Source: Sphingomonas sp. HMP6 (GTDB taxonomy: Bacteria > Pseudomonadota > Alphaproteobacteria > Sphingomonadales > Sphingomonadaceae). Taken from it: a stretch of 64,000 nt of DNA. The translations under genes and the position numbers were made by a program. Below the pieces are notes generated by a model. It did no database searches and was not told the origin of the DNA. It saw nothing but the letters and a program-made list of their open reading frames with translations. Of the stretch, positions 56,276 to 64,000 are shown piece after piece. The DNA is taken from positions 1,053,501-1,117,500 of the forward strand of contig NZ_AP022672.1 in assembly GCF_013374095.1 (NCBI RefSeq). The letters are read 5' to 3'. Within the stretch, counting starts at the first letter, position 1. Every line of letters begins with the position of its first letter.

Positions 56276-56947
56276 TCAGACGAGATCAGCCCAGTGCAAG
56301 CCGCTCGGCAAATCGATCGCGGCAAAATCGACCTGCAATACGCGACGATGGCGCGGATGCGCGGCCGCATCCGACGCATGCAGGATCGGGGTCGAATACA
56401 GCCAAATGTCGCCACGCTCGGCGAGGCACGCCGTTACGCCGCACCGCTGAACTGTCGCGGCGAGATCACTTTCCGGCACGAGACCGAGCCGATGCGAACC
56501 CGGGGCGACCAACAATGGAGCATTGTCAGTGTCGACATCATCGAGATGGATACGCGCCGTCACCATCGCCTCGAGCAGGGATATCGGTGGCGCGACGTGA
56601 TGACCACCCGCCTTGACGGTCCATGGACCAAATCCCGGAACAGCGATTCGGGCTCGAACTTCGATGGTGCGATCCTGATGCCAGCCGAGAGCCCAGTTCT
56701 TGCTGGCACTTTTGTCGAACAGCAATGCCCGGACTGGGCGAACGCTTGCGCCGATGCGGCAGGCAAGAACGCCCCGTATCGTGTCGATCGCCGTCAGGGC
56801 CGCGACTTTACTGCGCGGCAGCCGGTGCCCGGCCCGTGCGGCGGGCAAGTCGACAAACAGCGGCTCAATTTCCGCAAGTGCATCCTCGTCACGTCCTTGG
56901 GGCAGCTTGGCGAACCCAGCCGATTCGTAGCTGCTCCAGTCCACCAT
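56276..56947 (-). CDS. Phytanoyl-CoA dioxygenase (PhyH) family protein
   Basis: A 223-residue Fe(II)/2-oxoglutarate dioxygenase-like protein with the H-x-D metal motif in LGWHQDRTIEV and a second His in PILHASDAA, plus LLVAPGSHRLG. ATG 56947 follows the peptidase stop by two bases, with GGGGTGAGG upstream. Substrate unknown; family members hydroxylate lipids and natural products. Confidence 0.85.
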   Translation of the reverse strand: MVDWSSYESAGFAKLPQGRDEDALAEIEPLFVDLPAARAGHRLPRSKVAALTAIDTIRGVLACRIGASVRPVRALLFDKSASKNWALGWHQDRTIEVRARIAVPGFGPWTVKAGGHHVAPPISLLEAMVTARIHLDDVDTDNAPLLVAPGSHRLGLVPESDLAATVQRCGVTACLAERGDIWLYSTPILHASDAAAHPRHRRVLQVDFAAIDLPSGLHWADLV

Positions 56948-56949
56948 CC

Positions 56950-58203
56950 TCACCCCAGCGGCGCATCGAGCGACAGCGGCGGGACGCTGAACCATTTCGG
57001 ACCCGCCGCCGTCATGTGGAAGCAATCCTCCAGCCGGACGCCGAATTTGCCAGGCAAGTACAGGCCGGGCTCGTCGGAGAAACACATGCCCTCAGCGAGC
57101 GGCGTCGTCTCGCCATGGACGAGGTTGACCGGTTCGTGTCCGTCGAGGCCGATGCCGTGGCCGGTGCGGTGCGACAGGCCGGGCAGCTGGTAGCGCGGGC
57201 CATAGCCGAGCATTTGGTAAAACCTGCGCACCGCATCGTCGACCGCGCCCGCAGGCGTGCCGATCTGCGCAGCGGCGAAGGCCTTGGCCTGGCCGGTGCG
57301 GACATGGTCCCACACCTGGCGTTGTTCCTTGCTGGCCGACCCGAACACAAAGGTGCGCGAGACGTCGGATTGATAGCCCTGCACGGTGCACCCGCAATCC
57401 ATCAGTACGATCTGGCCGTCGGCGACGATTTGCGCATCGCGGCTGCCGTGCGGATAGGCCGCCGCTGCGCCGATCAGGACAAGCGCGAATTCGGGATCGC
57501 CGCCGAGCTGACGGGTGGCGGCGTTCATCAGGGCGGAGACATCGGCGGGCTTCATGCCCTTTTCGACGCGCGGCCAAGTCCAGCGATAGGCGGCGATCGT
57601 CACGTCGGTCGCAGCTTGCATCAACGCGATCTCGGGCGCGGTCTTGCGCATCCGCACCCCGCGGACGACCGGATTGGCGCTGACGATCTTTGCCCCCGGC
57701 AGTGCCCGCGCAAGACCGTCGACCGCGAAATAGCGCACGGTTTCCTCGATCCCGATCGGCCGGGCGGTGAGCTCGCGTTCACCGAGGAAGCCAGCGACCA
57801 GTTTCAGCGGGTCTTCATCCTCCTGCCACACCCGCACATCGGCGGTGATGCCGAGCGTCTGGCGGACCGAGGGTTCCTCGAAAAACGGCGTGACGATGCA
57901 CGGATCACCCTCGACCGGAAGGATGGCGGCGGTCAGCCTTTCGCTGCGGTGCCATTCGACACCGGTGAAATAGACCAGGCTCGACCCCGATTCGATCAAC
58001 ACCGCACCGATGCCGTGGGCGCGCATCGCCGATTGCGCGCGTGCGATTCGCGCGCGGCGTTCCGACTCGCCGATCGGCGCGGCAGCACCGGTGATCGGCC
58101 GAAGCCCGGCGAGATCGGGCGCAGCGGCGCGGAGCACACTGGTCGCGGAAAGGGCCGGCATGGCGGCGGTGGCAGCGGCAAACGCGCGACGGGTCAGCTT
58201 CAT
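56950..58203 (-). CDS. M24 family metallopeptidase (Xaa-Pro aminopeptidase-like), Tat-exported
   Basis: A 417-residue pita-bread fold peptidase. The N-terminus has a twin-arginine-like signal (KLTRRAFAAATAAMPALSAT). Metal ligands appear in VLMDCGCTVQGYQSDVSRT (two Asp), LSHRTGHGIGLDGHE (His) and the Glu residues of FSDEPGLYLPG and VRLEDCFHM. It probably cleaves N-terminal X-Pro peptides outside the cytoplasm. It is translated together with the PhyH gene. Confidence 0.88.
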   Translation of the reverse strand: MKLTRRAFAAATAAMPALSATSVLRAAAPDLAGLRPITGAAAPIGESERRARIARAQSAMRAHGIGAVLIESGSSLVYFTGVEWHRSERLTAAILPVEGDPCIVTPFFEEPSVRQTLGITADVRVWQEDEDPLKLVAGFLGERELTARPIGIEETVRYFAVDGLARALPGAKIVSANPVVRGVRMRKTAPEIALMQAATDVTIAAYRWTWPRVEKGMKPADVSALMNAATRQLGGDPEFALVLIGAAAAYPHGSRDAQIVADGQIVLMDCGCTVQGYQSDVSRTFVFGSASKEQRQVWDHVRTGQAKAFAAAQIGTPAGAVDDAVRRFYQMLGYGPRYQLPGLSHRTGHGIGLDGHEPVNLVHGETTPLAEGMCFSDEPGLYLPGKFGVRLEDCFHMTAAGPKWFSVPPLSLDAPLG

Positions 58204-58320
58204 CGCGGCACTGTGCCAGCACGATGCGGCGCCCGCAACGCGTCAATCCCGCCGCGCATCGCTTGACCCCCGCGCCATTCTCCCGTTGATGGCCGTGACC
58301 ATAACACCGGGGGCCGATAC

Positions 58321-59649
58321 GTGGCGAAGCGACTGACGACCTATATCCTGATCGGGCTGGTGCTCGGGCTGATCATTGGCTGGGCGATCAACACAAACAT
58401 CGCCGATGGCAGCCCGGCGGCGACCGCGCGGTTGAAGGAGATCGGCGCCGGTTTCTCGATCGTCACGACGATTTTCCTGCGGCTGATCAAGATGATCATC
58501 GCGCCGCTGGTGTTTTCGACGCTGGTCGTCGGCATCGCGCATATGGGCGACATCAACGCGCTGGGCCGGATCGGCGGACGGACGATGGCGTGGTTTGTCA
58601 GCGCATCGTTGATCTCGCTGAGCCTCGGTTTGCTGCTGTTCCACGGCATTGAATTCGTGATCGATGCGGTCGCGCCGGGCAGCGGCTTTGGCTTCAAACT
58701 GCCGCCGCCCGATGCGAGCGTCGGCTTGGATGAAAAGGCATTCAACCTTACCAATTTCGTCACGCACATCGTGCCCGCCTCGGTGGTCGATGCGATGGCG
58801 ACCAATGAGATCATCCAGATCGTGTTGTTCTCGGTCTTCGCCGGTGTCGCGCTGACTGCGATTGGCGAGAAGGGTGCGCCAATCGTGCGCGGGGCCGAGG
58901 CGCTGGCCGCGATGATGCTGCAGATCACCGATTATGTGATGCGTTTGGCACCGCTGGCGGTGTTCGCCGCGATCACCGCCACGATCACGGTTAACGGCCT
59001 CGGCATCATCTGGACGCTCGGGCTGTTCGTCGGGAGCTTCTATCTCGGGCTGGCGGTGTTGTGGCTGCTGCTATTTGGCGCGGCGTTCGTATTCATCGGG
59101 CCGCGTGCCTTCAGCCTCGCGCGTTATATCCGAGAACCGATCCTGCTCGCCTTCTCGACCGCATCGTCGGAAGCCGCTTATCCGCGCACGTTGGAGGCGC
59201 TGGTGCGCTTCGGCGTGCCGCGCCGGATCGCCAGCTTCGTGCTGCCGCTTGGCTATTCGTTCAATCTCGACGGGTCGATGATGTACATGACCTTCGCGAC
59301 GCTCTTCCTGGCGCGCGTATACGGCGTGGACCTGCCGCTGGGCACGCAGATCGTGATGCTGCTCGTTCTGATGGTAACGTCCAAAGGGATCGCCGGCGTG
59401 CCGCGCGCCTCGCTCGTCGTGATTGCGGCGGTGATGGGGCAGTTCGGCATTCCCGAGGCGGGACTTTTGCTGATCCTGCCGGTCGACCAGTTCCTCGACA
59501 TGGGTCGATCGGGCACCAACGTCGTCGGCAATGCGGTAGCGACCGCGGTTGTGGCGAAATGGGAGGGGAGCTTGGCCGATCCGCAGGAGCCCGAGATCGA
59601 GCCGCCGCACGCGCCGCATTCTTCAAAGTCGCCACACGGCGCGGTTTGA
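58321..59649 (+). CDS. Dicarboxylate/amino acid:cation symporter (DAACS)
   Basis: A 442-residue GltP/DctA-type transporter: YILIGLVLGLIIGWAI, KMIIAPLVFSTLVVGI, AFSTASSEAAYPRTLEALVR (serine-rich hairpin), LPLGYSFNLDGSMMYMTFAT and DQFLDMGRSGTNVVGNA. It imports glutamate, aspartate or C4-dicarboxylates with protons or sodium. A GTG at 58321 is the start. Confidence 0.93.
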   Translation: MAKRLTTYILIGLVLGLIIGWAINTNIADGSPAATARLKEIGAGFSIVTTIFLRLIKMIIAPLVFSTLVVGIAHMGDINALGRIGGRTMAWFVSASLISLSLGLLLFHGIEFVIDAVAPGSGFGFKLPPPDASVGLDEKAFNLTNFVTHIVPASVVDAMATNEIIQIVLFSVFAGVALTAIGEKGAPIVRGAEALAAMMLQITDYVMRLAPLAVFAAITATITVNGLGIIWTLGLFVGSFYLGLAVLWLLLFGAAFVFIGPRAFSLARYIREPILLAFSTASSEAAYPRTLEALVRFGVPRRIASFVLPLGYSFNLDGSMMYMTFATLFLARVYGVDLPLGTQIVMLLVLMVTSKGIAGVPRASLVVIAAVMGQFGIPEAGLLLILPVDQFLDMGRSGTNVVGNAVATAVVAKWEGSLADPQEPEIEPPHAPHSSKSPHGAV

Positions 59650-59658
59650 AGAAGAAGA

Positions 59659-59806
59659 GGTTCACGCGAAGGCGCGAAGAGAAGAAAAGGGCGCGAAGTT
59701 AGAAGTCGCGCGACAGCGCCCTCAACCTCTGGTCAGACGATTTTCCGCGGCGTCGGAATCCTTCTGCTTCGCGCTCTGCCCTTCTCGTCGCGCCTTCGCG
59801 TGAACC
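59659..59806. repeat. Inverted repeat pair between symporter and GST genes
   Basis: GGTTCACGCGAAGGCGCGAA at 59659-59678 is matched by the inverted TCGCGCCTTCGCGTGAACC at 59788-59806. Together with a purine-rich inner stretch it looks like a pair of REP-type or miniature-element ends. The 110 bases between them show no supported gene. Confidence 0.65.
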
Positions 59807-59837
59807 CGTTTCTTTTTCCCGGCCCGAACGCCGCCAC

Positions 59838-60470
59838 TCAAGCGTAAGCGTACGGCCCGCCCTTGGCGAGCGCCGCCTGATAGGCCGGGCGCGCATGAAT
59901 CTTGTCGAGCCACGCAATCGTCGCCGGGCGCGATCCATCGAGCCCGGCGCGACTGCGCGCAGCTTCGAGCGGGAAACTCATCATGATGTCGGCGCCGCTC
60001 AGTTCGTCCCCCGCGAAATAGGGTCGGCTCGACAGCTCGGACTCGACATAATCGAGGTGCACGTCGATCATCGGGTGGATGCGCTTGGCCGCGGTCTTGC
60101 CGAGCAACGGAATACGATTGACCACCAGCAATACCAGCAAGGGCGGCATCATCGATCCCTCGGCATAGTGGAGGAACTGACGATAGCGCAGCGTGTCGCC
60201 GCGGTGGGCCGGTGGCCCCAACTTTCCGTCGGCGAGTTCGACCAGATAGTCGATGATCGCGCCGGTTTCGACGATCGTCTGTGCCGCGTCGGTATCCTGG
60301 AGAATCGGCGATTTACCGAGCGGATGAATGTGTTTGAGCTCGGGCGGCGCCAGCATCGTGTCTTTGTCGCGCTCGTAGCGCTTGATGTCATAGGGAAGCC
60401 CGAGCTCCTCGAGCATCCACAGGATCCGTTGTGACCGGGAATTTTCGAGATGATGGACGATGAGCGTCAT
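59838..60470 (-). CDS. Glutathione S-transferase family protein
   Basis: A 210-residue GST. The N-terminal thioredoxin-like domain has TLIVHHLENSRSQRILWMLE (Ser/Arg active-site region), HPLGKSPILQD and the GSH-binding ETGAIIDYLVEL. The C-terminal helical domain has PYFAGDELSGADIMMSFPLE. ATG 60470 is chosen by the domain start. Cytoplasmic; substrate unknown. Confidence 0.9.
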   Translation of the reverse strand: MTLIVHHLENSRSQRILWMLEELGLPYDIKRYERDKDTMLAPPELKHIHPLGKSPILQDTDAAQTIVETGAIIDYLVELADGKLGPPAHRGDTLRYRQFLHYAEGSMMPPLLVLLVVNRIPLLGKTAAKRIHPMIDVHLDYVESELSSRPYFAGDELSGADIMMSFPLEAARSRAGLDGSRPATIAWLDKIHARPAYQAALAKGGPYAYA

Positions 60471-60639
60471 GGCGGTCTCCGGATTTCGCACTAATCGACC
60501 TGTTCTAGCAGCCTGCGCACCAACGCCCAAGGCCGCGCGGTGGCGGCTCCGAGAAGATCGGCCACCGCGACGGCGCGGAGCATCCGCGCGCTTGCGTCCG
60601 GTCCGCCTGGCCTGACACGCTTGAACACCCCCAATATGA

Positions 60640-60665
60640 AAGGCCCGCCGTTGCCGACGGGCCTT
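60640..60665 (-). terminator. Probable recA terminator
   Basis: AAGGCCCG and CGGGCCTT form an 8-base stem with a 10-base loop 115 bases past the recA stop. Read leftward it is followed by TCATATT. The 310-base gap 60471-60780 holds nothing else convincing. Confidence 0.65.
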
Positions 60666-60780
60666 CCCGGTTTCTGCGACGGCGGCGCGGTTCCGCGGGC
60701 CGTCTTGGCTGGACCGGCGGCGTGCACGCCCGCCGCTCCGCACGCCACGCTGCCGATCAGGGGCAGCGCCAACGCGAAAC

Positions 60781-61887
60781 TCACAACTCTTCGTCGCCCT
60801 CGTCCGGCTCGGGGCCGGCCATCATTTCCTCGGCTACCTTGTCGGTCCGCGACCGGATCGCCGCTTCCAGCCGATCCGACATTTCGGGATGCTCTTTCAG
60901 GAACGTCTTCGAATTCTCGCGGCCTTGGCCAATACGGACGCTGTCATAGGAAAACCATGCACCCGATTTCTCGACGAGCCCGGCCTTGACGCCGAGATCG
61001 AGGATTTCACCGATCTTGGAGACGCCCTGACCATACATGATGTCGAATTCGACTTGCTTGAACGGCGGCGCGACCTTGTTCTTGACGACCTTGACGCGCG
61101 TCGTGTTGCCGATGATCTCGTCGCGATCCTTGATCTGTCCGGTGCGCCGGATGTCGAGGCGCACCGAAGCATAGAATTTCAGCGCATTGCCGCCCGTCGT
61201 CGTCTCCGGGTTGCCATACATCACGCCGATCTTCATGCGGAGCTGGTTGATGAAGATCACCATGCAGCGCGAACGGCTGATCGAGCCGGTCAGCTTGCGC
61301 AAGGATTGCGACATAAGGCGTGCTTGCAGGCCGACGTGGCTGTCGCCCATCTCGCCCTCGATTTCCGCGCGCGGGACCAGCGCCGCGACCGAATCGACCA
61401 CCAGCACATCGATCGCGTTCGAGCGTACCAGCGTATCGACGATCTCGAGCGCCTGCTCGCCGGTGTCGGGCTGCGACACGATCAGTTCGTCGATGTTGAC
61501 GCCGAGCTTCTTGGCGTAAACCGGATCAAGCGCGTGTTCGGCATCGACGAAGGCAGCGGTGCCGCCGGTCTTTTGCGCCTCAGCGATCACATGCAGAGCG
61601 AGGGTCGTCTTACCCGAGGATTCCGGCCCGTAAATTTCAATCACACGCCCGCGTGGCAAACCGCCCACCCCGAGTGCGATGTCGAGCCCGAGCGAGCCGG
61701 TCGAGATCACCTCGACCTGCATCGTCTGCTTCGAGCCCAACTTCATTGCCGAGCCCTTGCCGAATGCGCGGTCGATCTGAGCCAGAGCGGCCTCGAGCGC
61801 CTTCGCCCGTTCGTCCTTGGCCTTTTCGGCGGCCTTGTCCGTGGATGCTGCCATTTTGCTGTCGATGACCTTCAAAGATACCGCCAC
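60781..61887 (-). CDS. recA: Recombinase RecA
   Basis: A 368-residue RecA: Walker [31 protein letters not shown], Walker B-type [13 protein letters not shown], the L2 region [20 protein letters not shown], and an acidic C-terminus (EPDEGDEEL). The GTG start has GGAGG upstream. It catalyses strand exchange and LexA self-cleavage; an SOS box lies upstream. Confidence 0.97.
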   Translation of the reverse strand: MAVSLKVIDSKMAASTDKAAEKAKDERAKALEAALAQIDRAFGKGSAMKLGSKQTMQVEVISTGSLGLDIALGVGGLPRGRVIEIYGPESSGKTTLALHVIAEAQKTGGTAAFVDAEHALDPVYAKKLGVNIDELIVSQPDTGEQALEIVDTLVRSNAIDVLVVDSVAALVPRAEIEGEMGDSHVGLQARLMSQSLRKLTGSISRSRCMVIFINQLRMKIGVMYGNPETTTGGNALKFYASVRLDIRRTGQIKDRDEIIGNTTRVKVVKNKVAPPFKQVEFDIMYGQGVSKIGEILDLGVKAGLVEKSGAWFSYDSVRIGQGRENSKTFLKEHPEMSDRLEAAIRSRTDKVAEEMMAGPEPDEGDEEL

Positions 61888-61963
61888 TGGGAGCCTCCAT
61901 CGCTAGCCCGAACGCCCGCCGCGTTCAATGCGTGTTGGAGTGTGTATCGCGTTTGTTCCGAAA

Positions 61964-61978
61964 GAACAAGAGAGGAAC
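61964..61978. promoter_or_regulatory. LexA (SOS) box of recA
   Basis: GAACAAGAGAGGAAC fits the alphaproteobacterial LexA consensus GAAC-N7-GAAC exactly (GTTC-N7-GTTC on the coding strand). It is 77 bases before the recA GTG, in the promoter region. Confidence 0.85.
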
Positions 61979-62005
61979 GAAAGTATTTTCCGGGAAACAG
62001 CGGCC

Positions 62006-62359
62006 TCAGCCCAGCGCGTCGAGAGCCTTCGCTACGCCGTCCATCGTGAACGGCTTTGGGAGCGTGGGGCGGTCGCGATAGGCTTCGGCCACGGTATCGT
62101 GCGATCCGCCAGTCGCGAACACAAACGGAATGCCTTTGGCCGCCAGTGCATCGGCGATCGGAAAGCTTTTCTCGCCACCACGCAGATTCACATCGAGGAT
62201 CGCGGCATCGATCCCACCCGCGGCGATCAGCGCCAGCGCCGCGTCGACGGTATCGACCGACCCGGCCAGTGCCTTGTTAAGCACCTCCAGAAAATCCTCG
62301 ATCATCATCGCAATCAAAGGTTCGTCTTCGACGATCAGAATAGTGTGCGGTGCGCCCAT
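62006..62359 (-). CDS. Single-domain response regulator
   Basis: A 117-residue receiver domain alone: acidic residues in ILIVEDEPLIAMMI, phospho-Asp in AAILDVNLRGGE, Thr in FVFATGG and Lys in LPKPF. No output domain. It lies downstream of cckA in the same direction, 37 bases after it, so it could be a partner or a phosphate sink for that kinase. Confidence 0.92.
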   Translation of the reverse strand: MGAPHTILIVEDEPLIAMMIEDFLEVLNKALAGSVDTVDAALALIAAGGIDAAILDVNLRGGEKSFPIADALAAKGIPFVFATGGSHDTVAEAYRDRPTLPKPFTMDGVAKALDALG

Positions 62360-62396
62360 TCCAACGCCTTAGCCGCCGCCCGCGGCCTGCGCCATA

Positions 62397-64000
62397 TCAT
62401 TTCGCAACCGCACCCGCCCGCGCCAACACCGCCCGCGTCGCTTCGGCAAGCTCCTGCACCGAAAAGGGCTTTGCGAGGAATTCGACATTCTCGAGATCGA
62501 TCGATTTGCGGATCGTCTCCTCGGCATAGCCGGACATGAACAGGATCGGCAGGTCGGGATAGCGCGCGCGGGCGTGGCGGACCATCGTCGGGCCGTCCAT
62601 CAGGGGCATCATCACGTCGGAGATGAGCAGATCGGGGCGTGCGCTGGCCGCGAGAAGCTCAAGGGCTGCCTCGCCATGCTCGGCGGTCAGCACGGTATAG
62701 CCCTGCCGCGTCAGCGCCCGCTCGGCGACCGCGCGGACCATGTCCTCGTCCTCGACCAACAGGATCGTGCCGGTGCCCCACAGATCGACCGGCTTCTCCT
62801 TTGGCACGACACGGGCGGGCGTCGGTTCGGCCAGCGCCCCGGCAGTGTGGACCGGCAAGTAGATTTTAAACACGGCGCCTGCCCCGCCCTTCGACCCGCC
62901 CTTGACGTTCTCGGCGAAGATCCAACCGCCCGATTGCTTGACGATGCCGTAAACGGTGGAGAGACCGAGGCCCGTACCCTTTCCGACTTCCTTGGTGGTA
63001 AAGAAGGGTTCGAAAATCTTGGGCAGGATATCGGGCGGGATGCCGCCGCCGGTATCGGCCACTTCGAGCACGACATAATCGGCGGCGGGCAGAATGTCCG
63101 ATCCGAGCTTGCGCACCTCGCTCGCGGTAACGGCATAGGTCTGGATTGCGAGCGTCCCGGTACCGCGTGGATCTTTGGACATCATCGCGTCGCGCGCATT
63201 GACCGCGAGATTGACGACCACCTGTTCGAGCTGCCCCGGATCGGCACGCACCGGAGACAGGTTGCGGCCGTGCTTGACGGTCAAAGTCACCGTTTCCCCC
63301 AGCAGCCGCTTGAGCAGATTCGACACTTCAGAGATGACGTCGGGCAATTGCAGCACTTGCGGGCGCAGCGTCTGCTGGCGCGAGAAGGCGAGAAGTTGCC
63401 GGGTCAGGCTGGCTGCGCGGTTAGAATTGGCGCGAATCTGCTGGATGTCGTCATAATCACTGTCGCCAGGCGAATGGCGCATCAGCATCAAATCGCAATG
63501 CCCGATGATCGCGGTCAGGATATTGTTGAAATCATGCGCCACGCCGCCGGCAAGCTGTCCGACCGCCTGCATCTTGGTCGCTTGCGCTACTTCGCGTTTG
63601 AGTCGGGTTTCCTCGCTATTGTCCTTCAGGCTGAGCAACACCGCGGAACTGCCCAGGCCGCGCGCACCGGCGATCGACAGCGCAACGGGTTCGTCGGGAT
63701 GGTCTTTCAGTCGCACCGCGAGATCGGTCGAATGCGTCGCGCCGCCAGCGAATCTGCGGATCGCGTCGGCCACCACGCCCTTGTCTTCCCGCACCACCAG
63801 GTCACCCGGATAGATTGGCGGACTTTGCGGATCGACCGCAGCGGCGCGCGCGAACGCATCGTTCATCTGCAGGAACCGCCCGTCGCCGCCGATCAACGCG
63901 ATCCCGAACGGCATCAGCGACACCAGGCTCTTGATGTGCGCGCTCGCGCTCTCGCCGATTGCGGGGTGGCCGTTCTCCTCCTCGTCGATCAAGGCGACGA
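62397..64000 (-). CDS. cckA: Hybrid histidine kinase CckA (5' end outside window)
   Basis: The visible 535 residues include a PAS-like domain ([19 protein letters not shown]), the HisKA helix with [20 protein letters not shown] (phospho-His), a HATPase domain ([38 protein letters not shown]) and a C-terminal receiver domain ([33 protein letters not shown]). This order is that of CckA, the cell-cycle kinase that phosphorylates ChpT. The frame is open at the right edge, so the membrane-spanning N-terminus is missing. Confidence 0.9.
   Translation of the reverse strand, partial: VALIDEEENGHPAIGESASAHIKSLVSLMPFGIALIGGDGRFLQMNDAFARAAAVDPQSPPIYPGDLVVREDKGVVADAIRRFAGGATHSTDLAVRLKDHPDEPVALSIAGARGLGSSAVLLSLKDNSEETRLKREVAQATKMQAVGQLAGGVAHDFNNILTAIIGHCDLMLMRHSPGDSDYDDIQQIRANSNRAASLTRQLLAFSRQQTLRPQVLQLPDVISEVSNLLKRLLGETVTLTVKHGRNLSPVRADPGQLEQVVVNLAVNARDAMMSKDPRGTGTLAIQTYAVTASEVRKLGSDILPAADYVVLEVADTGGGIPPDILPKIFEPFFTTKEVGKGTGLGLSTVYGIVKQSGGWIFAENVKGGSKGGAGAVFKIYLPVHTAGALAEPTPARVVPKEKPVDLWGTGTILLVEDEDMVRAVAERALTRQGYTVLTAEHGEAALELLAASARPDLLISDVMMPLMDGPTMVRHARARYPDLPILFMSGYAEETIRKSIDLENVEFLAKPFSVQELAEATRAVLARAGAVAK

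Noticed and set aside
60491..60784. Leftward 97-codon reading frame starting GTGA at the recA stop, with a signal-like N-terminus
   Set aside because: It contains the probable recA terminator hairpin and ends in Arg-rich low-complexity sequence; no family resemblance. The GTGA overlap is most likely chance in GC-rich DNA.

Overview
The window is GC-rich chromosomal DNA from an alphaproteobacterium of the order Sphingomonadales (Sphingomonas or a close relative). The evidence is the sphingomonad block rpsB-tsf-pyrH-frr-uppS-cdsA-dxr-rseP-bamA-ompH-fabZ without lpxD or lpxA between ompH and fabZ, a CckA-type kinase, an alphaproteobacterial SOS box (GAAC-N7-GAAC) before recA, and a bacterial alternative oxidase. 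No rRNA, tRNA or CRISPR array was seen.

Bases 1-17380 form a sugar-acid utilisation region. It opens with the end of a 2-hydroxyacid dehydrogenase and a glycerate kinase, followed by an enolase-superfamily dehydratase divergent from an IclR regulator. A leftward run follows: MFS transporter, 2-dehydro-3-deoxygalactonokinase, short-chain dehydrogenase, TonB-dependent receptor and DapA-like lyase. A divergent SMP-30 lactonase and a second IclR regulator come next. A rightward operon (12364-17380) then encodes an aldo/keto reductase, amidohydrolase-type lactonase, two-part UxaA-like dehydratase, dehydrogenase and FAH-family hydrolase. Together these fit a complete non-phosphorylative 6-deoxyhexose (L-fucose-type) route to pyruvate and lactate, with a UxaA-family enzyme in the dehydratase slot.

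Bases 17462-35140 are accessory DNA. They hold a frameshifted IS3-family element, a potassium channel, a remnant of a molybdopterin hydroxylase, and a nitric-oxide response cassette. That cassette contains an NsrR-like repressor with palindromic operators, two haemoglobins, a YeaR-like protein, a membrane protein broken by an in-frame TGA, and an alternative oxidase. After them come four small secreted proteins and a sensor histidine kinase split by an IS21-family element, with its response regulator downstream. The stretch ends in integrase and IS debris, a hypothetical gene and a full-length P4-type integrase.

Bases 35344-64000 are mainly core genome. They include a PilZ protein, rpmE, the envelope/translation block, pssA-psd, icd, a CPA2 cation/proton antiporter, a BLUF photoreceptor, alaS, a PhyH dioxygenase coupled to an M24 peptidase, a dicarboxylate symporter, a glutathione transferase, recA, a single-domain response regulator, and cckA cut by the window end. 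Start codons were chosen from Shine-Dalgarno placement and family length. Several are GTG or TTG, and some remain uncertain as noted.
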